From assembly GCA_035762085.1 (NCBI GenBank), contig DASTPT010000074.1, positions 1-40,989 on the forward strand: DNA of 40,989 nucleotides, read 5' to 3'. Position 1 is the first letter of the stretch. The number at the start of each line of letters is the position of its first letter. A program made the translations under genes and the position numbers. This document shows positions 6,774 to 14,659 of the stretch, in pieces. The notes below the pieces were generated by a model. The model did not search any database. It saw only the letters and a list, made by a program, of their open reading frames with translations, and was not told the origin of the DNA. Origin of the DNA: HRBIN12 sp035762085 (lineage in GTDB: Bacteria > Actinomycetota > UBA4738 > HRBIN12).

Positions 6774-9428
6774 ATGGGTCGAGACACGCCACGCAGCCGG
6801 CGGACGCGCGGCCTGTGGGATCTGGTGGTGATCCTGCTGGCCGTCTTCGTGCTGCTCTGGATCGCCGCGACGACGGACGCGCTCGAGTCCGGCCTCGACT
6901 GGCTCCATCGGCGCGCCGCCGGGTCGGAGGACGAGTTCTTCCTGGGGCTGCTGCTCGCGGCCACCGGGTTCGGCGTCTTCGCCGCCCGTCGCTGGGCGTT
7001 CGCGCATCGTGAGCACGCCGCGCGCGAGGAGGCCGAGACCAGGTATCGGAGGCTCGTCGAGCAGATGCCGGCGGTCGTGTACACGTGGGACCCCCGCACG
7101 CGCCCGGGCAGCTCGCCGGCGCCGTACGTGAGCCCACAGGCCGAGGGGATCCTGGGGTTCACGGCGGAGGAGCTGCGCGCCGATCCTCAACTCTGGGTCC
7201 GGCAGATCCATCCCGGTGACCGTCGCAGGGTGCTCGAGGCCGCGGCCCGGCTGCAGCGCGACGGCGAACCGCTCGCGGTCGAGTACCGCCATCTCGGGAA
7301 GGACGCGACGGTGGTGTGGGTCCGCAACGAGGCCATCGTGGTCGAACACGACGCCCGCGGGCGGCCGAAGCTCGCCCACGGGCTCATGTACGACATCACG
7401 CAGCGGCGCGAGGCCGAGATGAGCGCGCGCGACACCGAGGCGCGGTATCGGGCGCTCGTCGAACAGGTCCCGGCCGTCACGTACACCCGCGACGTGATGG
7501 TCGGGTCCGACGCCGCCTCCGCCCAGTACGTCAGCCCCCAGATCCAGCACCTCCTCGGATACGCGGCCGAGGAGTGGAGCACCGATCCCGACCTGTGGCG
7601 AGAGCGTATCCACGCCGAGGATCGAGATCGCGTGCTCGGGGACTGGGAGACCTCGGTGCGGGCGCGCGGCGTGTTCCGCGCCGAGTACCGCATCCACGCC
7701 CGGGACGGCCACCCGCTCTGGATCCGGGACGAGGCCGTCCCGGTCTCGCGCATCGGGTCGGGACCCCGCCGCTACCAGGGGGTGATGTACGACATCACCG
7801 AGCGCAAGCTCGCGGAAGACCAACTGCTGCTGGCGCTCGCGAGCCGCAAGGAGGCGGAGGAGCAGGCCAGGGTCGCCGAGGAGCGGTACCGACGGCTCGT
7901 CGAGACGATCTCGGCGGTGATCTACATCGACCGCGTCGACGAGGACTTCACGACGCTGTACGTGAGCCCGCAGATCGAGGAGATGTTCGGCTACTCGGTC
8001 GAGGACTGGATGGAGGACCTCGACATCTGGCGCCGGAACCTCCACCCGGACGACCGGGTGCGGGTCCTCGCGGCGGTGGAGGGACACCACGCCGACGGGA
8101 CGCCGCTCGACATCGAGTACCGGTTCCGGGCGGGGGATGGCTCGTGGCGGTGGGTGCGGGACCAGGCAACGATCGTCCGCGACGAGGAGGACGCGCCGAC
8201 GCTCTCGCAGGGCCTGATGTCCGACATCACGGCCCTGAAGGAGGCGCAGGAGCAACTCCGCGAGACGGAGGCCAGGTACCGGGCGATCGTCGAGCACGTT
8301 CCGGCCGCGATCTACGTGGACCGGCCCGACGCCACGATGCGCTCCGTGTACGTGAGCCCCCAGATCCGGCGGATCCTCGGCGTCACCCCGCAGGCGTACA
8401 TCGACGAACCCGAGCTCTGGCTGGCGCTGATCGATCCGGCCGACCGGGACGAGGTCCGCCGCTCCTACCTGGACGCCGTCGGAGCGGGCCGCTCCTGGGT
8501 GGGCGAGTACCTGGTCCACACACCCGACGGTCGCGACGTCTGGGTGCACGACGAGACGACGTTCGTCCGGAACGGTGAGGGGACGCCGCTGTTCGTCCAG
8601 GGCGTCCTGTACGACGTCACCGAGCGCAAGCTCGCGGAGCGCGCGCTCCGCGAGAGCGAGCAGCGCGAGCGCGAGGCCGCGGAGAACCTGCGCACGCTCG
8701 ACGAGATGAAGAACACGTTCCTCGCGGCCGTTTCGCACGAACTCCGGAGCCCGTTGACATCGATCCTCGGTCTGGCCGCCACGCTGGAGCAGACGCGGGA
8801 GCCCGGCGACGAGGAGGGCGACCTCCTCGCGCGGTTGGCGGCGAACGCGCGCAAGCTCGACCGGCTGCTGCGAGACCTGCTGGACATCGACCGGCTGAAC
8901 CGAGGGATCGTCACGCCGAACTACCGGTCGGTCGACCTCGGTCACCTGGTCCAGCGGACCGTGGACAACCTCGACCTACTCGGCGAACGCCCCGTCCTCG
9001 TCGAGGCCGAGCCCGTCCGCATCGAGGCCGACCCCGCGAAGGTCGAGCGGATCGTCGAGAACCTGATCGCGAACGCCGCCCGGCACACGCGCCCGGAGAT
9101 CGCGATCTGGGTCCGCGTCTGGTCCGAGCGCGACGGCGCCGTCATCGCGGTGGAGGACGCCGGCCCCGGCGTCGCCGAGGACCTCCAGCGCGCGATCTTC
9201 GAGCCGTTCCGTCAGGGACCGACCGCCTCGCCGCACTCGCCGGGGACCGGGATCGGATTGTCCCTCGTGGCGATGTTCGCGGAGCTCCACGGCGGGCGGG
9301 CGTGGGTGCAGGACCGGGAGGGCGGCGGCGCCTCGTTCCGCGTGTTCCTGCCCGCGAACGCCCTCCACGACGGCGACCTCGAGGGTGCGGCCGAGGGTGC
9401 GGCCGAGGCTACGGCGGAGGCCGGATAG
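6774..9428 (+). CDS. Membrane-anchored multi-PAS sensor histidine kinase
   Basis: An 884-residue kinase. Two helices (about residues 16-33 and 54-71) form a hairpin with little outside the membrane. Four tandem PAS domains follow at about 90-210, 222-345, 370-487 and 498-622. Each carries a YVSPQ motif and most end in YDIT or DIT plus a short linker helix, as in PAS_3 folds. A HisKA domain has the phospho-acceptor His655 in SHELRSP. The HATPase domain shows NLIANAARHT, DAGPGV and GTGIGLSL. There is no HAMP or receiver domain, and no response regulator lies nearby, so it is an orphan kinase. The tail is Glu/Ala-rich and encoded by a 12-nt direct repeat. The ligand is unknown; stacked PAS domains suggest redox, light or small-molecule sensing. 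The start has no strong ribosome site. Confidence 0.9.
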   Translation: MGRDTPRSRRTRGLWDLVVILLAVFVLLWIAATTDALESGLDWLHRRAAGSEDEFFLGLLLAATGFGVFAARRWAFAHREHAAREEAETRYRRLVEQMPAVVYTWDPRTRPGSSPAPYVSPQAEGILGFTAEELRADPQLWVRQIHPGDRRRVLEAAARLQRDGEPLAVEYRHLGKDATVVWVRNEAIVVEHDARGRPKLAHGLMYDITQRREAEMSARDTEARYRALVEQVPAVTYTRDVMVGSDAASAQYVSPQIQHLLGYAAEEWSTDPDLWRERIHAEDRDRVLGDWETSVRARGVFRAEYRIHARDGHPLWIRDEAVPVSRIGSGPRRYQGVMYDITERKLAEDQLLLALASRKEAEEQARVAEERYRRLVETISAVIYIDRVDEDFTTLYVSPQIEEMFGYSVEDWMEDLDIWRRNLHPDDRVRVLAAVEGHHADGTPLDIEYRFRAGDGSWRWVRDQATIVRDEEDAPTLSQGLMSDITALKEAQEQLRETEARYRAIVEHVPAAIYVDRPDATMRSVYVSPQIRRILGVTPQAYIDEPELWLALIDPADRDEVRRSYLDAVGAGRSWVGEYLVHTPDGRDVWVHDETTFVRNGEGTPLFVQGVLYDVTERKLAERALRESEQREREAAENLRTLDEMKNTFLAAVSHELRSPLTSILGLAATLEQTREPGDEEGDLLARLAANARKLDRLLRDLLDIDRLNRGIVTPNYRSVDLGHLVQRTVDNLDLLGERPVLVEAEPVRIEADPAKVERIVENLIANAARHTRPEIAIWVRVWSERDGAVIAVEDAGPGVAEDLQRAIFEPFRQGPTASPHSPGTGIGLSLVAMFAELHGGRAWVQDREGGGASFRVFLPANALHDGDLEGAAEGAAEATAEAG

Positions 9429-9431
9429 ACT
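9426..9431 (+). promoter_or_regulatory. -10 box for leaderless lipA
   Basis: TAGACT, whose first three bases are the TAG stop of the kinase gene. Seven nucleotides separate it from the lipA ATG at 9439, so the predicted transcript begins at or next to the start codon. Confidence 0.65.
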
Positions 9432-9438
9432 CGGTTGG

Positions 9439-10398
9439 ATGCAGGTCCGCGACCACAACCCCCACAGGCGAAGGCTCCACCTGCCGATCGTGGGCACGAA
9501 CGGCGTGCCGGCCTCCGAAGGTCGCAAGCCACCCTGGCTGAAGGTCCGCCTGGGTACGGGCCCGAACTACCGCGACGTCCAGGGGATCGTCCGCGAGCAC
9601 CGTCTTCACACCGTGTGCGAGGAGGCGATGTGCCCGAACATCGGCGAGTGCTGGGAGGAGCGGGAGGCGACGTTCCTGGTCCTCGGCGACCGGTGCACGC
9701 GCCGGTGCGGCTTCTGCGACGTGATGACCGCCAAGCCGGACCCCGTCGACGAGGACGAGCCGGCGCGCGTGGCCGAGGCCGTCCGCGCTATGGGTCTGCG
9801 CTACGTCGTGCTCACCGGCGTCGCGCGGGACGACCTCGACGATGGCGGCGCCCGGATCTGGGCCGCCGCGATCCGCGCGATCCGCGAGGCGGTCCCCGGT
9901 TGCGGCGTCGAGGTCCTGCCGACCGACTTCCAGGGCGGCGAACGCCACGTCGCCACGGTGCTGGACGCCGGGCCCGACGTGTTCGCGCACAACCTGGAGA
10001 CCGTCCATCGCCTCCACGCCCGGATCCGCCCGGCGTTCGGCTACGACCGGACGCTCGAGGTCCTCGCGTTCGCCAAGCGGCACCGGCCGGGCCAGGTGAC
10101 GAAGTCAAACCTGATCCTCGGCATGGGCGAGACGCGCGAGGAGGTCACCGACGCGCTGCACGCCCTCGCCGAGGCCGGGTGCGACATCGTGACGATGGGC
10201 CAGTACCTGCAGCCGACGAAGCTCCACCTGCCGGTCGATCGGTGGGTCCACCCGGACGAGTTCGCCGATCACGCTCGCGACGGCGAGGCGTTCGGCATCG
10301 CGCACGTCGAGGCCGGGCCGCTCGTGCGGTCGAGCTTCCACGCGGGCAAGCAGCTACGGCGCGCCGTCGAGGCGGGCGTCCCGGTCCCTCGGACCTGA
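9439..10398 (+). CDS. lipA: Lipoyl synthase LipA
   Basis: A radical SAM enzyme that inserts two sulfurs into protein-bound octanoyl groups, making the lipoyl cofactor of 2-oxo acid dehydrogenases and the glycine cleavage system. It has 319 residues. The auxiliary cluster motif CEEAMCPNIGEC (Cx4Cx5C), the radical SAM motif CTRRCGFC (Cx3Cx2C), and the C-terminal RSSFHA serine ligand region are all present. I chose the ATG at 9439 rather than upstream in-frame codons because those lie inside the kinase gene and a TAGACT box sits 7 nt before this ATG. It serves the E1 pair at 4708-6710 in a functional sense. lipB is not in the window. Confidence 0.96.
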   Translation: MQVRDHNPHRRRLHLPIVGTNGVPASEGRKPPWLKVRLGTGPNYRDVQGIVREHRLHTVCEEAMCPNIGECWEEREATFLVLGDRCTRRCGFCDVMTAKPDPVDEDEPARVAEAVRAMGLRYVVLTGVARDDLDDGGARIWAAAIRAIREAVPGCGVEVLPTDFQGGERHVATVLDAGPDVFAHNLETVHRLHARIRPAFGYDRTLEVLAFAKRHRPGQVTKSNLILGMGETREEVTDALHALAEAGCDIVTMGQYLQPTKLHLPVDRWVHPDEFADHARDGEAFGIAHVEAGPLVRSSFHAGKQLRRAVEAGVPVPRT

Positions 10399-10406
10399 GG
10401 GAGAGC

Positions 10407-10831
10407 GGAGGAGTCGGCCTGTAAGCCGGGTTCTGTACCGGCCCTCGCGGGCCGGCGGCGGCCATCTCTCTGAGCGCCTGCGGCGCCCCGGCGCGTCCCC
10501 GAAGGGATGCGGCTCGTGCGGCCTACCCGGGAGCTCGGACGGGCCGTCCTGGCCGGCGGGACTCGCATCGCTGCGCGCCCGCCGTGCGCTCCCTGCTTGG
10601 CCTTGCTCCGGGTGGGGCTTGCCGAGCCGGACCGGTCGCCCGATCCGCTGGTGAGCTCTTACCTCACCGTTTCACCCTTGCTCGCGCGGTCGCCCGCGCG
10701 GGCGGTCTGCTCTCTGTGGCGCCTTCGCGAGGTCGCCCCCGCCTGGGCGTTACCCAGCACCCTGCCCTGTGGAGCCCGGACTTTCCTCGACCGGCCCGAA
10801 GGCCGACCGCGGCCGCCCGGCCGGCTCCTCC
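10407..10831 (-). ncRNA. rnpB: RNase P RNA (type A-like)
   Basis: The catalytic RNA of RNase P, which trims tRNA 5' ends. On the minus strand the conserved blocks appear in the right order: GAGGAAAGTCCGGGCTCCAC near the 5' end (about 10771-10790), GAAACGGTGAGGTAAGAGCT in the middle (about 10654-10674), and ACAGAACCCGGCTTAC at the 3' end (about 10421-10436). The ends were set by the P1 helix: GGAGGAG (10825-10831) pairs with CTCCTCC (10407-10413). About 425 nt is normal for a GC-rich actinobacterium. It converges on lipA, whose stop is 9 nt away. Small open frames across this stretch are not genes. Confidence 0.95.
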
Positions 10832-10838
10832 ACGACCG

Positions 10839-10844
10839 AGTATG
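10839..10844 (-). promoter_or_regulatory. -10 box for rnpB
   Basis: CATACT on the minus strand lies 7-8 nt before the inferred RNase P RNA 5' end at 10831, which is the spacing expected for a transcription start there. It differs from TANNNT at its first base. Confidence 0.45.
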
Positions 10845-10860
10845 GCACGCGGTCGAGTGA

Positions 10861-11322
10861 TCAGGCGCCGTCGTCGTCCCAAAGGGGGACGGCGCGAGCG
10901 GATGCCGGGCGGGCCGCGCCGCCGGTCGCGAGCCACGCGTCCACCCCCTCGTTCGCCAGCCGGTCGGCCTCCGTGTTGCGCTCGCGTGGAACGTGCTCGT
11001 ACTCCACGCCCTCGAACCGCGCGGCGACGTCCCGGACCTCCTTGTGGAGCCGCTGGAGCGTGGGGTTCTTCACCCGGAACCGCCCCGAGAGCTGCTCCAC
11101 GAGCAGCCGGCTGTCCGAGCGCAAGGTGACCCGGGTGGCGCCGAGCTCGAGCGCTCGCCGCAGCCCCTCGATCACCGCGGTGTACTCGGCCTGGTTGTTC
11201 GTGGCGACCCCGAGCCCGCGAGCGATCTCGGCCACCACGGTCCCGTCGTCGTCGGTGATCTGGACCCCGATCCCTGCCGGACCCGGGTTCCCGCGCGACG
11301 CACCGTCACAGGCGACGATCAC
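10861..11322 (-). CDS. rnhA: Ribonuclease HI
   Basis: Cleaves RNA in RNA-DNA hybrids. It has 153 residues. The acidic active site is visible: Asp in ACDGASRGNPGP near the N terminus, Glu in NNQAEYTAV, Asp in LRSDSRLL, and a C-terminal Asp in NTEADRLANE. I start it at the GTG at 11322, which overlaps the stop of the zinc-ribbon gene by 4 nt (GTGA). A longer open frame upstream is just that gene read in another phase. The mycobacterial homologue carries an extra phosphatase domain after RNase H; here it is absent. Its coupling to the zinc-ribbon gene is the same as in mycobacteria. Confidence 0.92.
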   Translation of the reverse strand: MIVACDGASRGNPGPAGIGVQITDDDGTVVAEIARGLGVATNNQAEYTAVIEGLRRALELGATRVTLRSDSRLLVEQLSGRFRVKNPTLQRLHKEVRDVAARFEGVEYEHVPRERNTEADRLANEGVDAWLATGGAARPASARAVPLWDDDGA

Positions 11323-12029
11323 GCGAAGACCACGATCCGCCGGCAGTACTCGCACCGCTTGATGCCGTCGGTGTGCTTGAGCCTGTCCAGCTCGAGGGCC
11401 GAGAGCTTCTCGTGGCAAGCCTGGCAGACGCCATCCACCAGGGCCGCGGCGCCAACGCCCCTCTTCTGCCTGCGGAGGTCGTCGTAGAGCTCGAGGAGCT
11501 CCTCGTCGAACTCCGGCACGAGGACGTCGCGCGCGGCGCGTCGCTCCGTGAGCTGCGCCGTCACCAGCTCGAGCTCGCGGACGGCGTCGCCGCCGACGGC
11601 CTCGACCCGCGACCGCGCGGCCGTGACGGCCTCCTGTTCGACGGCGGCCCTGCGTTCGAGGTCCTCGCGCCGCTCCATCCGCTCGAGCAGCTCGTCCTCG
11701 GTCCGGGACTTCCGCTCCTTGATGCTGGCGATCTCGTGCTGAAGCGCCTCGAGCTCCTTCGTGTTCGCGATGCTGCCGTCGTACAGGCGCTTCTCGTCGG
11801 CGGCGGCCTTCTGGTCCATCGAGTCGATCTCGTTCTCGAGGCGGCGCTGCTCGACGGCGACGGCGTCGAGCGCCAGACGCAGCTCGCCCAGCCTGGACTC
11901 GGCCTCCTCCATCGCCACGCGAGCTTCGGCGAGCTCCGTTCCGGCCTCGAGCTGCTGACGGCGCTGCTCCAGACGGTCGATCGCGGAGTCCAGCTCCTGC
12001 AGCTCCAGCAGCCGGTCGGTTCCCCTCAT
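11319..12029 (-). CDS. C4-type zinc-ribbon coiled-coil protein (Rv2229c-like)
   Basis: A 236-residue protein made of a long coiled coil (about residues 5-170, rich in Glu, Arg and Leu) followed by a C-terminal zinc ribbon with CQACHEKL and, about 20 residues on, CEYCRR. This is the conserved bacterial C4 zinc-ribbon family, thought to bind nucleic acid; its precise role is unknown. The start ATG at 12029 is set by a TACCCT box 8 nt upstream on the minus strand, so the message is probably leaderless. It is translationally coupled to RNase HI downstream, which suggests a role in nucleic-acid processing. Confidence 0.9.
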   Translation of the reverse strand: MRGTDRLLELQELDSAIDRLEQRRQQLEAGTELAEARVAMEEAESRLGELRLALDAVAVEQRRLENEIDSMDQKAAADEKRLYDGSIANTKELEALQHEIASIKERKSRTEDELLERMERREDLERRAAVEQEAVTAARSRVEAVGGDAVRELELVTAQLTERRAARDVLVPEFDEELLELYDDLRRQKRGVGAAALVDGVCQACHEKLSALELDRLKHTDGIKRCEYCRRIVVFA

Positions 12030-12037
12030 CGGTGCGA

Positions 12038-12043
12038 AGGGTA
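12038..12043 (-). promoter_or_regulatory. -10 box for the leaderless zinc-ribbon gene
   Basis: TACCCT on the minus strand, 8 nt before the ATG at 12029, in the 47-nt gap after the radical SAM gene. It implies a separate promoter for the zinc-ribbon and RNase HI pair. Confidence 0.55.
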
Positions 12044-12076
12044 GCCGAACGGCGCGCTCTCGGGCGGGGCGGACGC

Positions 12077-13054
12077 TCACACGAGCGTCAGCTGCGTGCC
12101 GGCCGGCTGCTCCTGCGGCGCGCGAGCGCGACGGGACCAGCGCGGCGGCGGTTCGACGCCGTGTCGGCGCCGCAGCTGGCGCTCGATGCCCCCCACGGTG
12201 CAGCCGAGCGCCGCACGGTCGGCGGCCGGCGCGTAGGACCGCACGTACATCCGCTCGTAGCGTGGGACGAGGTCGGGGTAGTGCTGCTCGAGCCACGGGA
12301 GGAACTCCTCCCGCACGCCGGGCCGTAGATGCAGCAGGATGGGCGACACGTGCGTCGCCCCGGCGTCGATCGCAGCCCGCACGACCTCGCGGAGCTGGCG
12401 TGGATCGTCGCTGATGCCCGGCAGGACCGGCGCCACGAGCACGCCGCACGGCACGCCGGCGGCGTTCAGCGCGGCGACGGCCTCGATCCGCTTGCGGGGG
12501 TGGGGTGTCCCGGGCTCGCTGCGCCGCCAGACGTCCTCGTCGAGGGTGCCGATCGAGAACGCGGTCGCGACCTCCGTCGTCCGACATGCCTCCACGAGCA
12601 GGTCGAGGTCCCGCAGGATCAGCGTCCCCTTCGTGAGGATCGAGAACGGGTTCCGGTGGTCGATCAGCGCGCGCAGGATCCCGCGCATCAGCTCGTACCG
12701 GCCCTCCGCGCGCTGGTAGGGGTCGGTGCCGGTCCCCATCGCGATGCCCTCCCCCTTCCAACGTTTGGCCGCGAGCTGCCGGCGCAGGACCTCGGCGGCG
12801 TTCACCTTCACGACGATCTTCGTCTCGAAGTCCCGCCCGGCGTCCATGTCCAGGTACGTGTGCGTGACGCGCGCGAAGCAGTACGAGCACGCGTGGGTGC
12901 ACCCCCGGTACGGATTCACGGTCCAGCGGAAGGGGAGGAGGTTGCCCTTCACCTGGTTGATGACGGAGCGCGCCTCCACCTCGATGAATTCGATCCCCCG
13001 GAACCCCGGGGTGTCGAAGGTGCGCCGTCGGAGCTCGAACAGCGTCTCGGCCAT
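12077..13054 (-). CDS. Radical SAM protein of the Rv2578c / SPL-like family
   Basis: The CTHACSYCFAR segment is a CxxxCxxC radical SAM motif with the family's surrounding pattern (NPYRGC before it, then THTYLD). GTDPYQRAEGRYELMRGIL and SILTKGTL are further family hallmarks. The mycobacterial relative Rv2578c is similar along its length, including a C-terminal LTLV-like end. The reaction is unknown; the fold is related to spore-photoproduct lyase. The start chosen is the ATG at 13054 (325 residues), because TATCCT lies 9 nt upstream and TTGCCC lies a further 17 nt upstream. An in-frame upstream ATG at 13075 lies before that -10 box and could not be translated from this promoter. Divergent from the SDR gene. 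Confidence 0.88.
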   Translation of the reverse strand: MAETLFELRRRTFDTPGFRGIEFIEVEARSVINQVKGNLLPFRWTVNPYRGCTHACSYCFARVTHTYLDMDAGRDFETKIVVKVNAAEVLRRQLAAKRWKGEGIAMGTGTDPYQRAEGRYELMRGILRALIDHRNPFSILTKGTLILRDLDLLVEACRTTEVATAFSIGTLDEDVWRRSEPGTPHPRKRIEAVAALNAAGVPCGVLVAPVLPGISDDPRQLREVVRAAIDAGATHVSPILLHLRPGVREEFLPWLEQHYPDLVPRYERMYVRSYAPAADRAALGCTVGGIERQLRRRHGVEPPPRWSRRARAPQEQPAGTQLTLV

Positions 13055-13063
13055 GAACGACCG

Positions 13064-13092
13064 AGGATAGAACACATGTTCGGGTCGGGCAA
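13064..13092 (-). promoter_or_regulatory. Full promoter of the radical SAM gene
   Basis: On the minus strand TTGCCC (13087-13092), a 17-nt spacer and TATCCT (13064-13069) lie 9 nt ahead of the ATG at 13054. This is the best complete -35/-10 promoter in the window and again predicts a nearly leaderless transcript. Confidence 0.7.
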
Positions 13093-13108
13093 GGGGGCGA
13101 GACCCGGC

Positions 13109-13114
13109 TAGGAT
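13109..13114 (+). promoter_or_regulatory. -10 box for the leaderless SDR gene
   Basis: TAGGAT, 8 nt before the ATG at 13123. It shares a 68-bp divergent promoter region with the radical SAM gene. Confidence 0.6.
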
Positions 13115-13122
13115 GCCCGTCG

Positions 13123-13881
13123 ATGGGCGGACGCGTGGTGCTCGTGACCGGAGCCGCGGGCGGCATCGGCCGCGCGGCGGCGGCGCGGTTCCGGGACCGG
13201 GGCGACGCCGTGGTCCTCACGGACGTCGACGCCGGCGGGCTGGCGAAGGTCGCCGCCGACCTGGGCATCGCCGACACGGTCGTCGCCGACGTGACGATCG
13301 TCGCCCACTGCGCGCGCGCGGTGGGTGAGACCGTCGAGCGGCACGGGCGGCTGGACGTCCTCGTGAACTGCGCCGGCATCTGGGTCGAGGGCCCGACCGC
13401 CGAGACGACCGAGGCCGAGTACGACCGCACGATGGCCGTGAACCTCAAGGGCACGTTCTTCATGTCCCGGTACGCGATCCCCCACCTGGAGGCGACCGAG
13501 GGCTGCATCGTGAACCTGTCCTCGGATGCGGGGATGCTCGGCTCGGCGGGAGCGGCGGTGTACTCGGCGTCGAAGGGGGGCGTGTCGAACCTCACGCGGG
13601 CGCTCGCGATCGAGCTCGCGCCGAAGCTCGTCCGCATCAACGCCGTCTGCCCGAACGACGTCGAGACGCCCATGCTCGAGGGGCAGGCGCGCGACTACGG
13701 GGGCGACGATCCGCAGAGGTACCTGGACGCGCTGCTCGCCGGGTACCCGCAGGGCGAGCGCGCGCGGTTCATCAAGCCGGACGAGGTCGCGGCGTTGATC
13801 GCGTACCTCGCCTCCGAGGACGCCGCGCCGATCACCGGGGCGTGCGTGGCGATCGACTTCGGGAGCACGGCTCGCCTGTAG
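13123..13881 (+). CDS. Short-chain dehydrogenase/reductase (SDR)
   Basis: A cytosolic NAD(P)-dependent oxidoreductase of 252 residues, the classical SDR length. Seen: the cofactor motif TGAAGGIG at residues 9-16, NCAG in the fourth strand, a catalytic Ser in NLSSDAG, and the YxxxK pair Tyr147 and Lys151 within YSASKGG. An acidic residue (VLTDVD) at the end of the second strand suggests NAD rather than NADP. The substrate cannot be told. It is followed 24 nt later by SURF1, which has its own -10 box, so a strict operon is unlikely. Confidence 0.92.
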   Translation: MGGRVVLVTGAAGGIGRAAAARFRDRGDAVVLTDVDAGGLAKVAADLGIADTVVADVTIVAHCARAVGETVERHGRLDVLVNCAGIWVEGPTAETTEAEYDRTMAVNLKGTFFMSRYAIPHLEATEGCIVNLSSDAGMLGSAGAAVYSASKGGVSNLTRALAIELAPKLVRINAVCPNDVETPMLEGQARDYGGDDPQRYLDALLAGYPQGERARFIKPDEVAALIAYLASEDAAPITGACVAIDFGSTARL

Positions 13882-13890
13882 GCGCCTCGC

Positions 13891-13896
13891 TATCCT
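13891..13896 (+). promoter_or_regulatory. -10 box for leaderless SURF1
   Basis: TATCCT, 9 nt before the ATG at 13906, in the short gap after the SDR gene. Confidence 0.6.
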
Positions 13897-13905
13897 CGGG
13901 GCGGC

Positions 13906-14649
13906 ATGGCCCGACGCCTCGGCTTCCTCCTCACCCCGCGCTGGATCGCGCTCCTCGCGGTCGCGCTCGTGGTCGCCGCAACGTGCGTTCGGCTCGGGAT
14001 CTGGCAGCTCGATCGGCTGGAGCAGCGGCGAACCCTGAACGAGCGGATCCGGAAAGGCCTCGCCGCCGAGCCCGTGCGGTTCGACACCCTCACGCCCGAC
14101 GACGCCTACCGCAGCGTGGTGGCGACCGGCACCTACGACCCCGAGCGTGAGGTGCTCTGGTACGGACGCTCGCTCGACGGTCGGCCCGGTCATCACGTGC
14201 TCACCCCGCTCGTCACGACGACGGACGGGAGCCGCGGCGCGATCCTCGTCGACCGCGGCTGGGTGCCGGCGGACCTCGCCTCTCCACCGGTCGAGCCCGC
14301 CGCGCCGCCCGCCGCGGAGGTGACGGTCACGGGCTTCCTGATCCCCACGGGAGATGGCGACCACGCCGTGATCGACCGGGATCCATCGGGCCGGCCGCTG
14401 ACGCTGCGGCGCCCGGACCCCGCCGCGGTCGAGACCCCGTACGGGCTGTGGCCTCTCGCGATGCAGCTCGAGGAACAGTCCCCAGCGCAGGTTGGAGACC
14501 TGCCGGTGCCGGTCCCGGAGCCACAGCTCGACGAGGGACCGCACCTGTCGTACGCGGTGCAGTGGTTCATCTTCGCCACCATCGCCGTGGTCGGGTTCGT
14601 CGTGCTCGCCCGCCGAGAGGCGCGCGACCGCGAGCGCGCGGCCGGGTAG
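13906..14649 (+). CDS. SURF1 family cytochrome c oxidase assembly protein
   Basis: An inner-membrane assembly factor for heme-copper oxidases, probably handling heme a. It has 247 residues. The topology is that of the family: one helix near residues 13-31 (followed by GIWQLDRLEQRRTLN), a long extracytoplasmic part with VDRGWVP and LDGRPGHHVLTPL, and a second helix near 222-238 after HLSYAVQWF. These motifs are the classic SURF1 signatures. It implies an aa3-type oxidase elsewhere in the genome and hence aerobic respiration, which matters for reading the Hdr-MetF operon at the right end. Confidence 0.93.
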   Translation: MARRLGFLLTPRWIALLAVALVVAATCVRLGIWQLDRLEQRRTLNERIRKGLAAEPVRFDTLTPDDAYRSVVATGTYDPEREVLWYGRSLDGRPGHHVLTPLVTTTDGSRGAILVDRGWVPADLASPPVEPAAPPAAEVTVTGFLIPTGDGDHAVIDRDPSGRPLTLRRPDPAAVETPYGLWPLAMQLEEQSPAQVGDLPVPVPEPQLDEGPHLSYAVQWFIFATIAVVGFVVLARREARDRERAAG

Positions 14650-14652
14650 GCT
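14647..14652 (+). promoter_or_regulatory. -10 box for the leaderless small membrane protein
   Basis: TAGGCT, whose TAG is the stop codon of SURF1. Seven nucleotides separate it from the ATG at 14660. Confidence 0.6.
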
Positions 14653-14659
14653 TCGGCGG

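Noticed and set aside
5703..8945. A 1080-residue open frame on the minus strand opposite E1 beta and the PAS kinase
   Set aside because: It is antisense to two genes with clear domains, its translation is Arg/Asp/Val-rich low-complexity sequence without motifs, and such frames are expected in very GC-rich DNA.
9380..9412. The repeated GAGGGTGCGGCC at the end of the kinase gene as a regulatory repeat
   Set aside because: It is within the coding frame and simply encodes a Glu/Gly/Ala-rich tail.
10507..11129. Small open frames across 10.4-10.9 kb on the plus strand
   Set aside because: The stretch is the RNase P RNA on the minus strand, shown by three conserved blocks and the P1 pairing.
11319..13673. 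A 784-residue minus-strand frame joining the zinc-ribbon gene to sequence upstream
   Set aside because: Its N-terminal part is antisense to the SDR gene and out of frame with the radical SAM gene. Only the last 236 codons make a recognisable protein.
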